Below are positions 24,186 through 36,542 of a stretch of 64,000 nt of DNA, one piece after another. Both the position numbers and the translations under genes were made by a program. Every line of letters begins with the position of its first letter. Position 1 is the stretch's first letter. Under the pieces are notes generated by a model, which ran no database searches, was not told the DNA's origin, and was given only the letters and a program-made list of their open reading frames with translations. The DNA is from Nocardiopsis listeri NBRC 13360 (GTDB lineage Bacteria; Actinomycetota; Actinomycetes; Streptosporangiales; Streptosporangiaceae): contig NZ_BCSH01000007.1 in the NCBI RefSeq assembly GCF_001570765.1, forward strand, positions 1 through 64,000. Reading direction: 5' to 3'.

Positions 24186-24413
24186 AGTAAGGTCCGGGGC
24201 GCTCCCCGCGCAACCCTTGTGGCGACCCCGATCGCGCCTTCGGTGGAGTCGGGCAGGTGGGGGCGCTCATGGCTCCTGGGTCGAACCACAGGTCAAAGCC
24301 CCGCTTCGATCACCCCCGGACAGCCGGCCGGCGCCACGAAAATACGCGTGCGGGAGGGGGCGGCGACTGCCAACATGAGCCGGGCGCACGCCCCACCACC
24401 CGGAAGGACACAC

Positions 24414-25070
24414 GTGCCCGCTCCCGACCCGAACCGGCTCCACCCCACCACCCGACCCGACCTGACCAACGTGGTCTTCCTGCGAGCCCAGATCACCTCG
24501 GAGCTGATCGAGGTGGGCGAGTACACCTACTACGACGACCAGGGCAGCGGGGTTCCCTTCCAAGACGCCTGCGTGCTGTACAACCACGGCCCCCAACGAT
24601 TGGTGATCGGCCGCTACAGCGCCATCGCCCCGCAGGTCACCTTCCTGATGCCGGCCGGAAACCACCCCATGATCGGTCCTTCCACCTACCCGTTCACGAT
24701 GTTCGGCGGCGAGTGGGGCGAGCGCACCCTGGACACCTACCTGTCGATTCCGGCCTCGCCCGACACCCGGATCGGCAACGACGTGTGGATCGGCCGAGGC
24801 GCCACCATCATGCCGGGGGTGAGCATCGGCGACGGCGCGATCGTCGCCGCGCGCAGCGTGGTGGTCAAAGATGTCGAACCCTACGCCCTGGTGGGAGGCA
24901 ACCCCGCACGCCACCTGCGCTCGCGCTTTGACGAACAGGACGTGGCCCTGCTGTTGGAGGCCCGCTGGTGGGACTGGCCGGTGGAAGCGGTCACCGAACA
25001 CGCCGCGCAGATCATGGGCGGAACCCCCGCCGAGCTGGCGCGGATCGCCCGCCAGGTCCGGGCGGGCTGA
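24414..25070 (+). CDS. Hexapeptide-repeat acetyltransferase, CatB/Vat type (218 aa)
   Basis: A left-handed beta-helix acetyltransferase of the xenobiotic type. 'EYTYYDDQGSGVPFQD' and 'RLVIGRYSAIAPQVTFLMPA' followed by 'GNHPMIGPSTYPF' contain the catalytic His; 'ARIGNDVWIG'-like repeats continue as 'RGATIMPGVSIGDGAIVAAR' and 'SVVVKDVEPYALVGGNPARH'. Relatives acetylate chloramphenicol (CatB) or streptogramin A (Vat). The GTG at 24414 sits 7 nt after GGAAGGA. Antibiotic activity is possible but cannot be told from the sequence alone. Confidence 0.9.
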   Translation: MPAPDPNRLHPTTRPDLTNVVFLRAQITSELIEVGEYTYYDDQGSGVPFQDACVLYNHGPQRLVIGRYSAIAPQVTFLMPAGNHPMIGPSTYPFTMFGGEWGERTLDTYLSIPASPDTRIGNDVWIGRGATIMPGVSIGDGAIVAARSVVVKDVEPYALVGGNPARHLRSRFDEQDVALLLEARWWDWPVEAVTEHAAQIMGGTPAELARIARQVRAG

Positions 25071-25078
25071 TTACGCCC

Positions 25079-25585
25079 CTACTCGCCGGTGGCCCCGTCG
25101 ATGCGCTCCCGCAGCAGGTCGGCGTGGCCGTTGTGGCGGGCGTACTCCTCGATCATGTGCACCAGCACCCACCGGTGCGAGCAATCCTCACCGTGACGTT
25201 GCCGCTTACCGATGGCCTCCAGCCGAAGTGCCGCCGAGACCTCGCGCGCGTGGGCGACCTCGGCGTGCCACAGGGCGAAGGCCTCCTCCACCGAGGCGGT
25301 CTCCACCTGGGAAAAGTCGGCGTGGGGGTCATCAGCGCTCTTGATGGGGTCGGGCACCTCACTGCCCTCCAGGGTGTAGCGGAACCAGGCCCACTCCACC
25401 GAGGCCATGTGCCGCACCAGGCCCAGCAAGGACAGATCCGAGGGAGGCACCGAACGTTCGCGCAGTTGCGCCCGGCTCAGACCTTGACACTTGACCTCCA
25501 GGGTCTGGCGGTGCCAGTCCAGCCAGTTGGCGAGCATGAGGCGTTCGTCGGCGATGAAGGGCGGGTCTGCTCGTGGATCTTTCAT
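25079..25585 (-). CDS. DinB/DUF664 family protein (168 aa)
   Basis: A DinB-like four-helix protein: 'DERLMLANWLDWHRQTLEVK', 'SDLSLLGLVRHMASVEWAWF' and 'RWVLVHMIEEYARHNGHADL' place the three histidines that bind a divalent metal. Members include mycothiol-dependent S-transferases and DUF664 proteins of unknown role. ATG 25585 is the first sensible start. The gene converges with the acetyltransferase, ending 8 bp away. Confidence 0.9.
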   Translation of the reverse strand: MKDPRADPPFIADERLMLANWLDWHRQTLEVKCQGLSRAQLRERSVPPSDLSLLGLVRHMASVEWAWFRYTLEGSEVPDPIKSADDPHADFSQVETASVEEAFALWHAEVAHAREVSAALRLEAIGKRQRHGEDCSHRWVLVHMIEEYARHNGHADLLRERIDGATGE

Positions 25586-25699
25586 GGGCCACGACCCTAA
25601 AGCCCCGCATCCGCCCGGGCCACGGGTTTTCCACCCGCCCCGGTCAAGGGCCAAAGACCCTGTGGGAGCGCTACCGATGGCCCAATAGGATCATCATTC

Positions 25700-26674
25700 A
25701 TGAAGACAAGAGAACTCGGCCCCCTCGGCCCTGTCGGCGTCGTGGGTTTCGGCGCCTGGCAGATCGGTGACGCCTGGGGCCAGGTCAGCGAAACCGATGC
25801 CATGGACGCCCTGCGAACGGCCGTGCAGGAGGGTGTCACCTTCATCGACACCGCCGACGTCTATGGCGATGGGCGTAGCGAGCGCCTGGTGGGCCGATTG
25901 CTCCAGGAGCACCCCCACCTGAGGGTGGCGACCAAGATGGGCCGACGCATGGCCCAAGAGACCGCCCACTACAACCCCGGCAACTTCCGCGCCTGGAACG
26001 ACGACTCGCGCCGCAACCTGGGCGTGGACACCATCGACCTGGTGCAGCTGCACTGCCCGCCCAGCGCCGTTATCGACTCCGACCAGGTCTTCGACGACCT
26101 GGACGCCATGGTCACCGAGGGCCGCATGCGCGCCTACGGGGTGTCGGTGGAGACCTGCGAGCAGGCCCTGGCCGCCATCGCCCGCCCGGGCGTGGCCAGC
26201 GTGCAGATCATCCTCAATGCCTTCCGACTCAAGCCGTTGGAGAAGGTCCTGCCCGCCGCCAAGGCCGCCGGGGTGGGCGTGATCGCCCGCGTCCCGCTGG
26301 CCAGCGGCCTGCTCACCGGCGGGTACACCCCCACCAGCAGCTTCGGAGAGGACGACCACCGCAACTTCAACCGTCAAGGCCAGGCCTTCGACCAGGGCGA
26401 GACCTTCTCCGGCGTCGACTTCGCCACCGGTCTGGCGGCCGTGGAACGCCTGCGCCCCCTGGTACCCGACGGCGCCACCATGGCACAGTTCGCGTTGCGC
26501 TGGATCCTGGACCAGGAAGGGGTGAGCACCGTGATCCCCGGGGCCCGCAACGCCGACCAGGCCCGCGGTAACGCCGCCGCCGCACAGCTGCCGCCGTTGG
26601 ACGCAACGACCCATCAGCGGGTGCGCGAGGTCTACGACGAGCTCATCCGCCCCCAGGTGCACGAGCGCTGGTGA
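25700..26674 (+). CDS. Aldo/keto reductase (324 aa)
   Basis: A full-length aldo/keto reductase. 'VVGFGAWQIGDAWGQV' begins the barrel; 'VTFIDTADVYGDGRSERLVG' holds the catalytic Asp and Tyr, 'LRVATKMGRR' the Lys, and 'IDLVQLHCPPSAV' the His. 'STVIPGARNADQARGNAAAA' is the NADPH-binding end. It likely reduces aldehydes or ketones with NADPH. The last 32 bp overlap the stop region of the convergent replication-like gene. Confidence 0.93.
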   Translation: MKTRELGPLGPVGVVGFGAWQIGDAWGQVSETDAMDALRTAVQEGVTFIDTADVYGDGRSERLVGRLLQEHPHLRVATKMGRRMAQETAHYNPGNFRAWNDDSRRNLGVDTIDLVQLHCPPSAVIDSDQVFDDLDAMVTEGRMRAYGVSVETCEQALAAIARPGVASVQIILNAFRLKPLEKVLPAAKAAGVGVIARVPLASGLLTGGYTPTSSFGEDDHRNFNRQGQAFDQGETFSGVDFATGLAAVERLRPLVPDGATMAQFALRWILDQEGVSTVIPGARNADQARGNAAAAQLPPLDATTHQRVREVYDELIRPQVHERW

Positions 26675-27998
26675 GCACACCCGGTGCACCCACCCGAGTC
26701 GGATCGGGTGCACCGGGCAGGTCCCCCGGACCGAGCCCCAAGGCTTGAGCCAGCTGCATTCGTGCCAGGGACGCGCCTGTGCGGGCCACGTCGTGGCCTT
26801 GCCCGGGCGCTGTACCCGGGGCGGCCCTGGGTCCCCCTTCCTCGAAGGAGCGCCCACCGCGCCGCATCGAGGCGCCCATCCGCTCCAACAGCTTCGGATC
26901 CAGTTCGCCCTGGTCGGGGTCGGCAGTCGGTGGAAGAGGATCTTGGCCCGAGCGTGGCGAGGGGATCAACCCCTTCAGCGCCCCTCGCCCCTCAGCGGGG
27001 GCCTCGATGGGAGGCGGCGCTTGGGGGTGCACGATCTCGCCTGGAACGTCGCGGCAGGGCCCCTGACACAGCAGGCAGCGCCCACCGGGGTGGTTGCGTA
27101 CCCCCGGGTGCTCGGGACAGGTTTTGTCGGCCTTGCCCAGAGCGTCGAGTATGAACTCCGAGGGCCGATCGAACAGGTCGCTATCGTCCTGGCCTTGGCC
27201 GGAGTCGGGCCAAGGCTCGGGCGCAACGCCCCAGTCCACGCCCGTGTTCCAGGGCCGGTGCACTCCTCGCCCCAAATGCCCGTCCAGGAACGCCTGCGCG
27301 CTGCTCAGGTTCCCCATGCGTCGCATCAGGGCTCCGAAGGGGCGACCCAGGTCGCCTATCCCGGACAAGAGCACACGCACCTGCTCCAGTGGCAGCCCGG
27401 CCTTCAGTAGCCGCTCCGCCCTACGTTGCAGAGCCGACCGGTCCGTCTGAGGGCGCAGCAGCGACCGGTCGGGGATACGCGCCAACAGATCCCACAGCCC
27501 ATCGTTGCGTTTTTCGAGCTTTTCAGGCGAGGTGGTCTTTTCGGGCGACTCTGGGGCGGTAGAGGTTTCAAACTCGGACGGACCCCCTTCTCCCCTGTTG
27601 CTTGTCCGGTGTTCCCTTCTAGTAGTTGACCCACCGCTGTCCGACTGTCGATCGGGTGACTGTCCAAAATCGTCAAGTCCGAGCTGTGGGGTGTCGTAGG
27701 CGGTCACCTCCGTGACCAGACGCCGGCCACGACGCTTCTTCTCTCGGAACAGGTAGGCGTAATCGGCGAGTTCGTTGAAGGCCCTCAGGTAAGCCTCGCG
27801 ACCCTGGGCGCGATCTCCCCGCGCCCGACGGGCCCTGCGCCACAGACCCTCGGCGGTCACATCGGCGTTGAAGGCGTCGGTGTTGGACAACGCGCCGATC
27901 AAGATCATTTTTGCCAGGGGGCTCAAGCGCTCGTCCCGGATCAGCGCATTGGGAATCCGGGTGTAGTTCGACCTGATTTTGCTGCGTATGACCTTCAT
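26643..27998 (-). CDS. Replication-initiator-like HTH protein (451 aa)
   Basis: The N-terminal 100 residues resemble the winged-helix replication domain of actinobacterial plasmid and phage initiators/DnaD-like proteins: 'NYTRIPNALIRDERLSPLAK', 'MILIGALSNTDAF' and 'LADYAYLFREKKRRGRRLVT'. The rest is a low-complexity, Pro/Ser/Gly-rich region and then a cysteine cluster 'DKTCPEHPGVRNHPGGRC' plus 'LLCQGPC', likely a zinc site at about residues 290-310. No Rep catalytic motif is visible. The gene has an unusual hairpin-rich 460-bp upstream region. Its 3' end overlaps the convergent reductase gene. Confidence 0.65.
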   Translation of the reverse strand: MKVIRSKIRSNYTRIPNALIRDERLSPLAKMILIGALSNTDAFNADVTAEGLWRRARRARGDRAQGREAYLRAFNELADYAYLFREKKRRGRRLVTEVTAYDTPQLGLDDFGQSPDRQSDSGGSTTRREHRTSNRGEGGPSEFETSTAPESPEKTTSPEKLEKRNDGLWDLLARIPDRSLLRPQTDRSALQRRAERLLKAGLPLEQVRVLLSGIGDLGRPFGALMRRMGNLSSAQAFLDGHLGRGVHRPWNTGVDWGVAPEPWPDSGQGQDDSDLFDRPSEFILDALGKADKTCPEHPGVRNHPGGRCLLCQGPCRDVPGEIVHPQAPPPIEAPAEGRGALKGLIPSPRSGQDPLPPTADPDQGELDPKLLERMGASMRRGGRSFEEGGPRAAPGTAPGQGHDVARTGASLARMQLAQALGLGPGDLPGAPDPTRVGAPGVLTSARAPGGG

Positions 27999-28196
27999 CG
28001 TTCACCCCCGACCGGAGCGAAGGTGAAGAGGTTTCGCGTAAGCGCCTGTGAGTGGGGGCGGGAGAAGTTACACTTCAACACGCACCGCCTTCCTGCGTCT
28101 GAGGAGTCGGTGAGCCGCATCCCTGCTTGTGGCAGGGATCGGTCAGGGGCTGCCCACCGGTGCTGCTAACACCAGGGCGGCCCCGAACTCTTTTTC

Positions 28197-28284
28197 GGGT
28201 GTGCCAACTCATGTACGGATAGCCGAGGAGTATCGTACGAACACCAGTTCGTACGACCTCGACGTGAAGAACTTTGGCACACCC
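28197..28284. repeat. Nested inverted repeat upstream of the replication-like gene
   Basis: Outer arms GGGTGTGCCAA (28197-28207) and TTGGCACACCC (28274-28284) enclose an inner perfect pair TCGTACGAAC (28233-28242) and GTTCGTACGA (28247-28256) with a 4-nt loop. The inner arms extend imperfectly through CGAGG/CCTCG. An 88-bp cruciform or structured RNA could form. It lies about 200 bp before the replication-like gene's ATG on the other strand. Confidence 0.7.
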
Positions 28285-28353
28285 TCGCAAGGCACGCGGG
28301 GCTTTTCCCTGAAAAACTCCTCCCCATCGATTTTTCGCACCCAAAAAACACCC

Positions 28354-28373
28354 GTTTCCCGCAAAAGGGAAAC
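28354..28373. repeat. Hairpin GTTTCCC / GGGAAAC
   Basis: Seven-bp arms (28354-28360, 28367-28373) surround the loop GCAAAA within an A/T-tract-rich segment. It is one of several palindromes between the gdhA terminator and the nested repeat, and its half-sites resemble those of the 24169 operator. Confidence 0.5.
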
Positions 28374-28407
28374 CTTCCGCGATCCGACAAGAGCGGAGCA
28401 AATCGAC

Positions 28408-28445
28408 AAAAAGCCCCGCAGGCCCATCAGGGCCCACGGGGCTTT
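28408..28445 (-). terminator. gdhA terminator
   Basis: AAAGCCCCG (28410-28418) pairs with CGGGGCTTT (28437-28445), with an inner GGCCC/GGGCC pair around ATCA. On the reverse strand it is followed by TTTTTGTCG, a U-rich tail. It lies 17 bp downstream of the gdhA stop. Confidence 0.8.
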
Positions 28446-28461
28446 CACGACAAACCGAACG

Positions 28462-30460
<1,999 letters not shown>

Positions 30461-31225
30461 ATGGTCGATCGACACTTCTCCCACCCGGACCTGGCCGAGC
30501 TCTATGACCACTTCAACCACTGGCGGGTCTCCCCACAGGACGACTTCTACCTCGATCTCGTGCTGAACGCCCGCTCCGTACTGGACGTGGGATGCGGGAC
30601 CGGCAAGATCCAACGAGTGGCCCGGGAGCGTGGGCACACCGGCCGCCTGGTGGGATTGGACCCGGCCGAGGCGATGCTGGAGGTCGGCCGCCGGGACCGG
30701 GATGACATCGAGTGGACCCTGGGCGACCTGGTCGCGGGCCCCTACGACGGGGAGAGCGAGCCGTTGGGGGAGGGCACGTTCGACCTGGTGATCATGTCCG
30801 GTCACGCCTTCCAGGTGTTCACCACCGACGAGGAGGTGCGCGCCAACCTGGCCGCCGTGCGCAGCGTGCTGTCCGAGGATGGCCGGTTCGTGTTCGAGAC
30901 CCGCAACCCGGCCGTGCGCGGTTGGGATGCTTGGAGTCCCGAGCGTGTGCGCACGGTGGACGGTCCCGGCGGACTCAAGGCGACCTGTGTGCACCGGCTG
31001 CGCGAGGTGGAGGGCGACCTGGTCACCTTCACCTCCGACTACAGCGTCCAGGGGTGGGCCGAACCGGAGGTTGCCCGCAGCACCCTGCGTTTCCTGGACG
31101 CCGAGCGTCTGAACGCCTTCCTGGCCGAGGCCGGACTGAGTGTGAGCGCCCAGTACGGGTACTGGGACCGCACCCCGCTCACACCCGCCAGCCCGGAGAT
31201 CATCACCTTCGCCCGCCCCGCCTGA
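30461..31225 (+). CDS. SAM-dependent methyltransferase (254 aa)
   Basis: A class I methyltransferase. The SAM motif I is 'VLDVGCGTGKIQRVAR' (about residue 40), followed by 'GLDPAEAMLEVGRR', 'FDLVIMSGHAFQVF' and 'GRFVFETRNPAV'. The C-terminal half has the 'YSVQGWAEPEVARSTLRF' arrangement of small-molecule methyltransferases. The substrate is unknown. ATG 30461 starts the frame; there is no clear ribosome binding site. It converges with the GDSL-lipase gene 22 bp away. Confidence 0.88.
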   Translation: MVDRHFSHPDLAELYDHFNHWRVSPQDDFYLDLVLNARSVLDVGCGTGKIQRVARERGHTGRLVGLDPAEAMLEVGRRDRDDIEWTLGDLVAGPYDGESEPLGEGTFDLVIMSGHAFQVFTTDEEVRANLAAVRSVLSEDGRFVFETRNPAVRGWDAWSPERVRTVDGPGGLKATCVHRLREVEGDLVTFTSDYSVQGWAEPEVARSTLRFLDAERLNAFLAEAGLSVSAQYGYWDRTPLTPASPEIITFARPA

Positions 31226-31247
31226 GCCACGGTGCGCCGACGGCAAC

Positions 31248-32411
31248 TCAGGGGGCGAAGGGCCCACCCGGGGCGAAGACGCGCTCGGCGAACCGTGTAC
31301 CGATCCTCCGGTGGGCTGGGGTGTCGGGGTGCAGGCCGTCGGGCAGGGGCAGTTCGGCGAAGTCTGCCTTCCCGTACAGCTCGCGTCCGTCCAGGTAGTG
31401 CAGGTTCGCATCGTGTGCGGCGCGTTGGGCCACGACCCGTTCCAATTCCCGACGGATGTTGGTGAGGGTGAGCCGGGTGGGGTCGCTCGGATCTCCGGTG
31501 GCCTTGAAGGCGACCCGGCCCTCCTTGAGGGCATCCATGTCCATCGCCCCCGGCCCCGGGGTGTGTTCGTGCATGGGGCAATACAGCGGGGAGACCACCA
31601 GCAGCGGAGTGTCAGGGTGGCCCTGGCGCAGGGTGTCGAGGAACCCGTGCACGGCCGGGCCCAGCGCGCGCATCCGCATCAGGTCGGCGTTGGCCAGGTT
31701 GATGCCGATCTTGACGCTGACCAGGTCGGCCGGAACCTCGCGCATGGCCGAGGCGGTGAAGGAGTCCAGCAGGGCGCTGCCGCCCAGCCCCAGGTTGACC
31801 AGGTCCGCCGCGCCTTGGTCGGCGGCGATCGCCGGCCAGATGGCGGTGGGGTTGGTGGCGTTGGAGCCATGGCTGATCGAGCTGCCGTGGTGCAGCCACA
31901 CCCGGCCCCCGGAAACGGCGAGGGGTTCGACGGGGGCGTCGGTGCGCAAAGCCACCAGTTCGGTGGTCTCGTCGTGCGGCAACCAGATCCGCACGTCCTT
32001 GAGGCGCTCTTCCAGGCCTTCGAAGCGCACGGTACCGGGGTCGCCTCGAACGGGGGTGAACGTCCCGGTGTTCACGTCGATCCGCAGGACGTCGCCTCCA
32101 CTGATGGTGCCCTGTGCGGTGAGTTCACCGTCCACGCGCAGGTCGTAGATCCCGTCCGGGCGGGGTGGTGCGCCCGCGTAGTGGCGTTTGGTGGGGATGG
32201 CGTCCAACTCGATCACGGTGGCGCGGGTGCGCATCGCCAGGTGCACCCCGGAGGGTTGGGACTCGGCCATGGCCAGTTGGGGGTCGGTGTTGCGGGCGCG
32301 GGCCGGGGCGGGCAGCCGGTGGGGGAGCAGGCCGCGGTCGGTGCGTTCGATCTCCAGGGCGCCGCGGATCAGTTCCGGGGTCAAGGGTGTGACGGTCGGG
32401 TACGTGCTCAT
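31248..32411 (-). CDS. SGNH/GDSL hydrolase (387 aa)
   Basis: A large SGNH-fold hydrolase with an N-terminal beta-sandwich domain (residues 1-170, 'GIYDLRVDGELTAQGTISGG') and a C-terminal esterase domain. The serine block is 'WLHHGSSISHGSNA', the Gly/Asn blocks are 'LVNLGLGGSALLDSF' and 'VSVKIGINLAN', and the terminal Asp-His pair is 'LPDGLHPDTPAH'. It probably deacylates a polysaccharide or small ester. The start ATG 32411 gives MSTYPTVTPL. No signal peptide is seen. Confidence 0.85.
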   Translation of the reverse strand: MSTYPTVTPLTPELIRGALEIERTDRGLLPHRLPAPARARNTDPQLAMAESQPSGVHLAMRTRATVIELDAIPTKRHYAGAPPRPDGIYDLRVDGELTAQGTISGGDVLRIDVNTGTFTPVRGDPGTVRFEGLEERLKDVRIWLPHDETTELVALRTDAPVEPLAVSGGRVWLHHGSSISHGSNATNPTAIWPAIAADQGAADLVNLGLGGSALLDSFTASAMREVPADLVSVKIGINLANADLMRMRALGPAVHGFLDTLRQGHPDTPLLVVSPLYCPMHEHTPGPGAMDMDALKEGRVAFKATGDPSDPTRLTLTNIRRELERVVAQRAAHDANLHYLDGRELYGKADFAELPLPDGLHPDTPAHRRIGTRFAERVFAPGGPFAP

Positions 32412-32480
32412 GGGGTGGACCTTGCGTGGATGGGGCAGACTTCCAACGAACGTGACCTGTCCGGCGTCGCGGAAGGGAGG

Positions 32481-32585
32481 GTGCACGTGTTCTTTTTCTA
32501 CAACAGCCGTTGGGGTTGTGTGGGGTCCCTGCTGGTCTCGGCCGCTCTGACCCTGCTGGTGTTGTTCCTGCTGGGCTGGATCTGA
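32481..32585 (+). CDS. Conserved 34-residue membrane peptide
   Basis: A very small protein: 'MHVFFFYNSRWGCVGSLLVS' then 'AALTLLVLFLLGWI'. A hydrophobic helix occupies the C-terminal two thirds. Short peptides with the same N-terminal [FY]N-R-x-G-C-x-GSLL pattern are widespread in actinomycetes, from my recollection of such genomes; the role is unknown. GTG 32481 has GGAAGGGAGG directly upstream, a strong ribosome binding site. It lies between two genes read on the opposite strand and so has its own transcript. Confidence 0.7.
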   Translation: MHVFFFYNSRWGCVGSLLVSAALTLLVLFLLGWI

Positions 32586-32613
32586 CCCGCTCCTGAGGCC
32601 CCGGCGCGACCCC

Positions 32614-33420
32614 TCAGGCGGCGTCGATGTGACGCTGGATGCCGTCCAACAAGGTCTCCAGCCCGAACTGGAGTGTCTCCCAGGCCTCCCGTTCCAGATA
32701 GGGCTCGGTGGAGTCCTCGTTGTCGAAGGCGCCCTGAGTGGTCATCAGCGTCAGGGTCGGGAAGCGCTCGGCGAAGTCGGGCACCAACTCCTCCAGTTGT
32801 TCGGAGCGGGCGTACCACCACTCGTCCTCGGGTACCCCGGTCACCGCTTGGGACTGGCGGGCCTCGGCGGCGGTGCGGACCATGCCGCGGACCAGGTTGA
32901 GCAGGCTTCCGAAGGTGCTGCTGATGGTCTTGGGCGCCATTCCGGCCGTGTGCAACAGCGTGGCCAGCGATTCGAAGAGTCGGTACTCGTTGGGACCCAG
33001 GACGGGGCGCGCCTGGGAGATCTCCAGGGTCCAGGGGTGGCGCAGGTAGAAGTCCCACAGCAGGCCCGCCCAGGCCCGGGTGCGCTCTCGCCAACCTTGG
33101 TCCCGGGAGGCGTCGGACTCCTGCTCGACCTCATCGGCCAGCTCGGCGAAGGCCTGGTCGTACATCAGGTCGATGAGCTCGTTCTTGCTGGCCACGTAGG
33201 TGTAGAGCGACATGGCGGTGCGGCCCAGTCGCTCGCCCACCGCGCGCATGGACAGCGCCTGCAGCCCTAGGACGTCGGCGATGTCGATGGCGGTGTGCAC
33301 GACCAGGTCCACGTTCAGTTCCGGTTTGGGGCCGGGGGCGGTGCGCTCGCCCTGCTCGTGTTCGCGCCACAGCAGTGCCATGGAACGGCGCGGGTCGCCC
33401 TGGCCGGCGTAGACCACCAC
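32614..33420 (-). CDS. TetR-family regulator with TetR_C domain (268 aa)
   Basis: A TetR-type regulator with a 40-residue lead, then the HTH 'LQALSMRAVGERLGRTAMSL' and 'YTYVASKNELIDLMYDQA'. The C-terminal domain is of the tetracycline-repressor type common beside resistance genes. The start is GTG 33420: AGGAG lies 6 nt upstream, whereas the ATG at 33426 would abut the Shine-Dalgarno sequence. It is divergent from the UvrA-like gene and presumably represses both through the symmetric elements between them. Confidence 0.88.
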   Translation of the reverse strand: MVVYAGQGDPRRSMALLWREHEQGERTAPGPKPELNVDLVVHTAIDIADVLGLQALSMRAVGERLGRTAMSLYTYVASKNELIDLMYDQAFAELADEVEQESDASRDQGWRERTRAWAGLLWDFYLRHPWTLEISQARPVLGPNEYRLFESLATLLHTAGMAPKTISSTFGSLLNLVRGMVRTAAEARQSQAVTGVPEDEWWYARSEQLEELVPDFAERFPTLTLMTTQGAFDNEDSTEPYLEREAWETLQFGLETLLDGIQRHIDAA

Positions 33421-33430
33421 TTGCATCTCC

Positions 33431-33475
33431 TTAGCGGATAAACTAATGTGCTCCGACTGTCAGTTTAGCGCATAA
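33431..33475. promoter_or_regulatory. Divergent TetR operator region
   Basis: The direct repeats TTAGCGGATAA (33431-33441) and TTAGCGCATAA (33465-33475) occur with an inverted pair TAAACT (33439-33444) and AGTTTA (33462-33467) 17 bp apart. They occupy the short gap between the TetR and UvrA-like genes, the expected position of an autoregulatory operator. Confidence 0.6.
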
Positions 33476-33482
33476 GGCATCG

Positions 33483-35783
<2,301 letters not shown>

Positions 35784-35797
35784 CGGTCGGGTGACGG

Positions 35798-35840
35798 ACG
35801 GGCCCGTCCCCGAGAACCATGGTCTCCGGGGCGGACCCGT
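35798..35840. terminator. Bidirectional terminator after the UvrA-like gene
   Basis: An imperfect 18-bp stem, from ACGGGCCCGTCCCCG to CGGGGCGGACCCGT with GAGA/TCTC at the apex, lies between the convergent ends of the UvrA-like gene and a methyltransferase. Confidence 0.7.
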
Positions 35841-35872
35841 GCCTTCCCGGGAGGGTCGGCGCCACCGCTTGG

Positions 35873-36520
35873 TCAGCGGGGGCGGTCGTAGACCAGGGTG
35901 TGCCGCCAGAACAGGCCGCGGTGGACGCGCGCCCCGGGCAGGTGCCGGGCGGCCGCGGCCCGGACCCGGGCCAGTGTGTGCGACGGTTCGGCGGTGGGCG
36001 CGCGCATGTGCGGTGGCGCGGCGGTGGCCACCTCGGGATGCTTGAACAGGCCGACCAGCGGGTTGAGCACCACCGATACCAGACCGGTGATCAGGTCGGC
36101 GACGCCCTGTTCGCGGTGGTGGCCGACCACCACCAGACGACCTCCCGGCGCCAGGGCCCTCCGAAGCTGGGGAAGGGTCTGTTCCAGGGGCAGGTGGTGC
36201 AGGACCGCCACGAGGGTGATGGCCTCCCACCGGGTGGTGGGGTCGCGCCGCTCCCATCCGGCCTGGGCGATGGTCACGCCCGGGGTGCGCGCGAAGCGTT
36301 CACGGGCGAGCGCGGCGGTGTCGGGGTCGGGTTCCAGGCCGCTGACCTCGGGGACCCGCTGGCGCAGTCGCTCGATCAGGTTGCCGGTGCCGCACCCCAC
36401 GTCCAGGACACGGGTGGCCCTTGAGGCCACCACTCGGCGCACCACCCAGGGCCCGTACCAGTCGTTGTGGCTCCACGGGTGGCGCGCGTTGAACCGGGCC
36501 ATGCGGTCGAGGAGGGGCAT
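35873..36520 (-). CDS. SAM-dependent methyltransferase (215 aa)
   Basis: A class I methyltransferase: 'VLDVGCGTGNLIERLRQR' is SAM motif I, then 'VSGLEPDPDTAALARERFAR', 'WEAITLVAVLHHLPLEQTLP' and 'LAPGGRLVVVGHHRE'. The C-terminal 'FWRHTLVYDRPR' resembles a subgroup of small-molecule methyltransferases. The ATG at 36520 is 7 nt after TATCGT, a plausible -10 box, so the message may be leaderless; GTG 36529 is an alternative. It ends beside the UvrA-like gene's terminator. Confidence 0.85.
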   Translation of the reverse strand: MPLLDRMARFNARHPWSHNDWYGPWVVRRVVASRATRVLDVGCGTGNLIERLRQRVPEVSGLEPDPDTAALARERFARTPGVTIAQAGWERRDPTTRWEAITLVAVLHHLPLEQTLPQLRRALAPGGRLVVVGHHREQGVADLITGLVSVVLNPLVGLFKHPEVATAAPPHMRAPTAEPSHTLARVRAAAARHLPGARVHRGLFWRHTLVYDRPR

Positions 36521-36542
36521 GCCGGTCACGATAGTGGTCCCC

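Larger units (their letters stand above)
27999..28461. other. 463-bp non-coding, hairpin-rich region
   Basis: No convincing gene lies here. The region contains the nested inverted repeat at 28197-28284, the GTTTCCC hairpin at 28354-28373, A-rich and T-rich tracts around 28310-28350, and the gdhA terminator. A 120-codon reverse frame exists but lacks a good start and coding-like composition. The clustering of palindromes and A/T tracts is unlike neighbouring intergenic DNA. Confidence 0.6.

Noticed and set aside
28075-28437. 120-codon reverse frame in the hairpin-rich region
   Set aside because: It runs through several palindromes and A/T tracts and has no coding-like composition.
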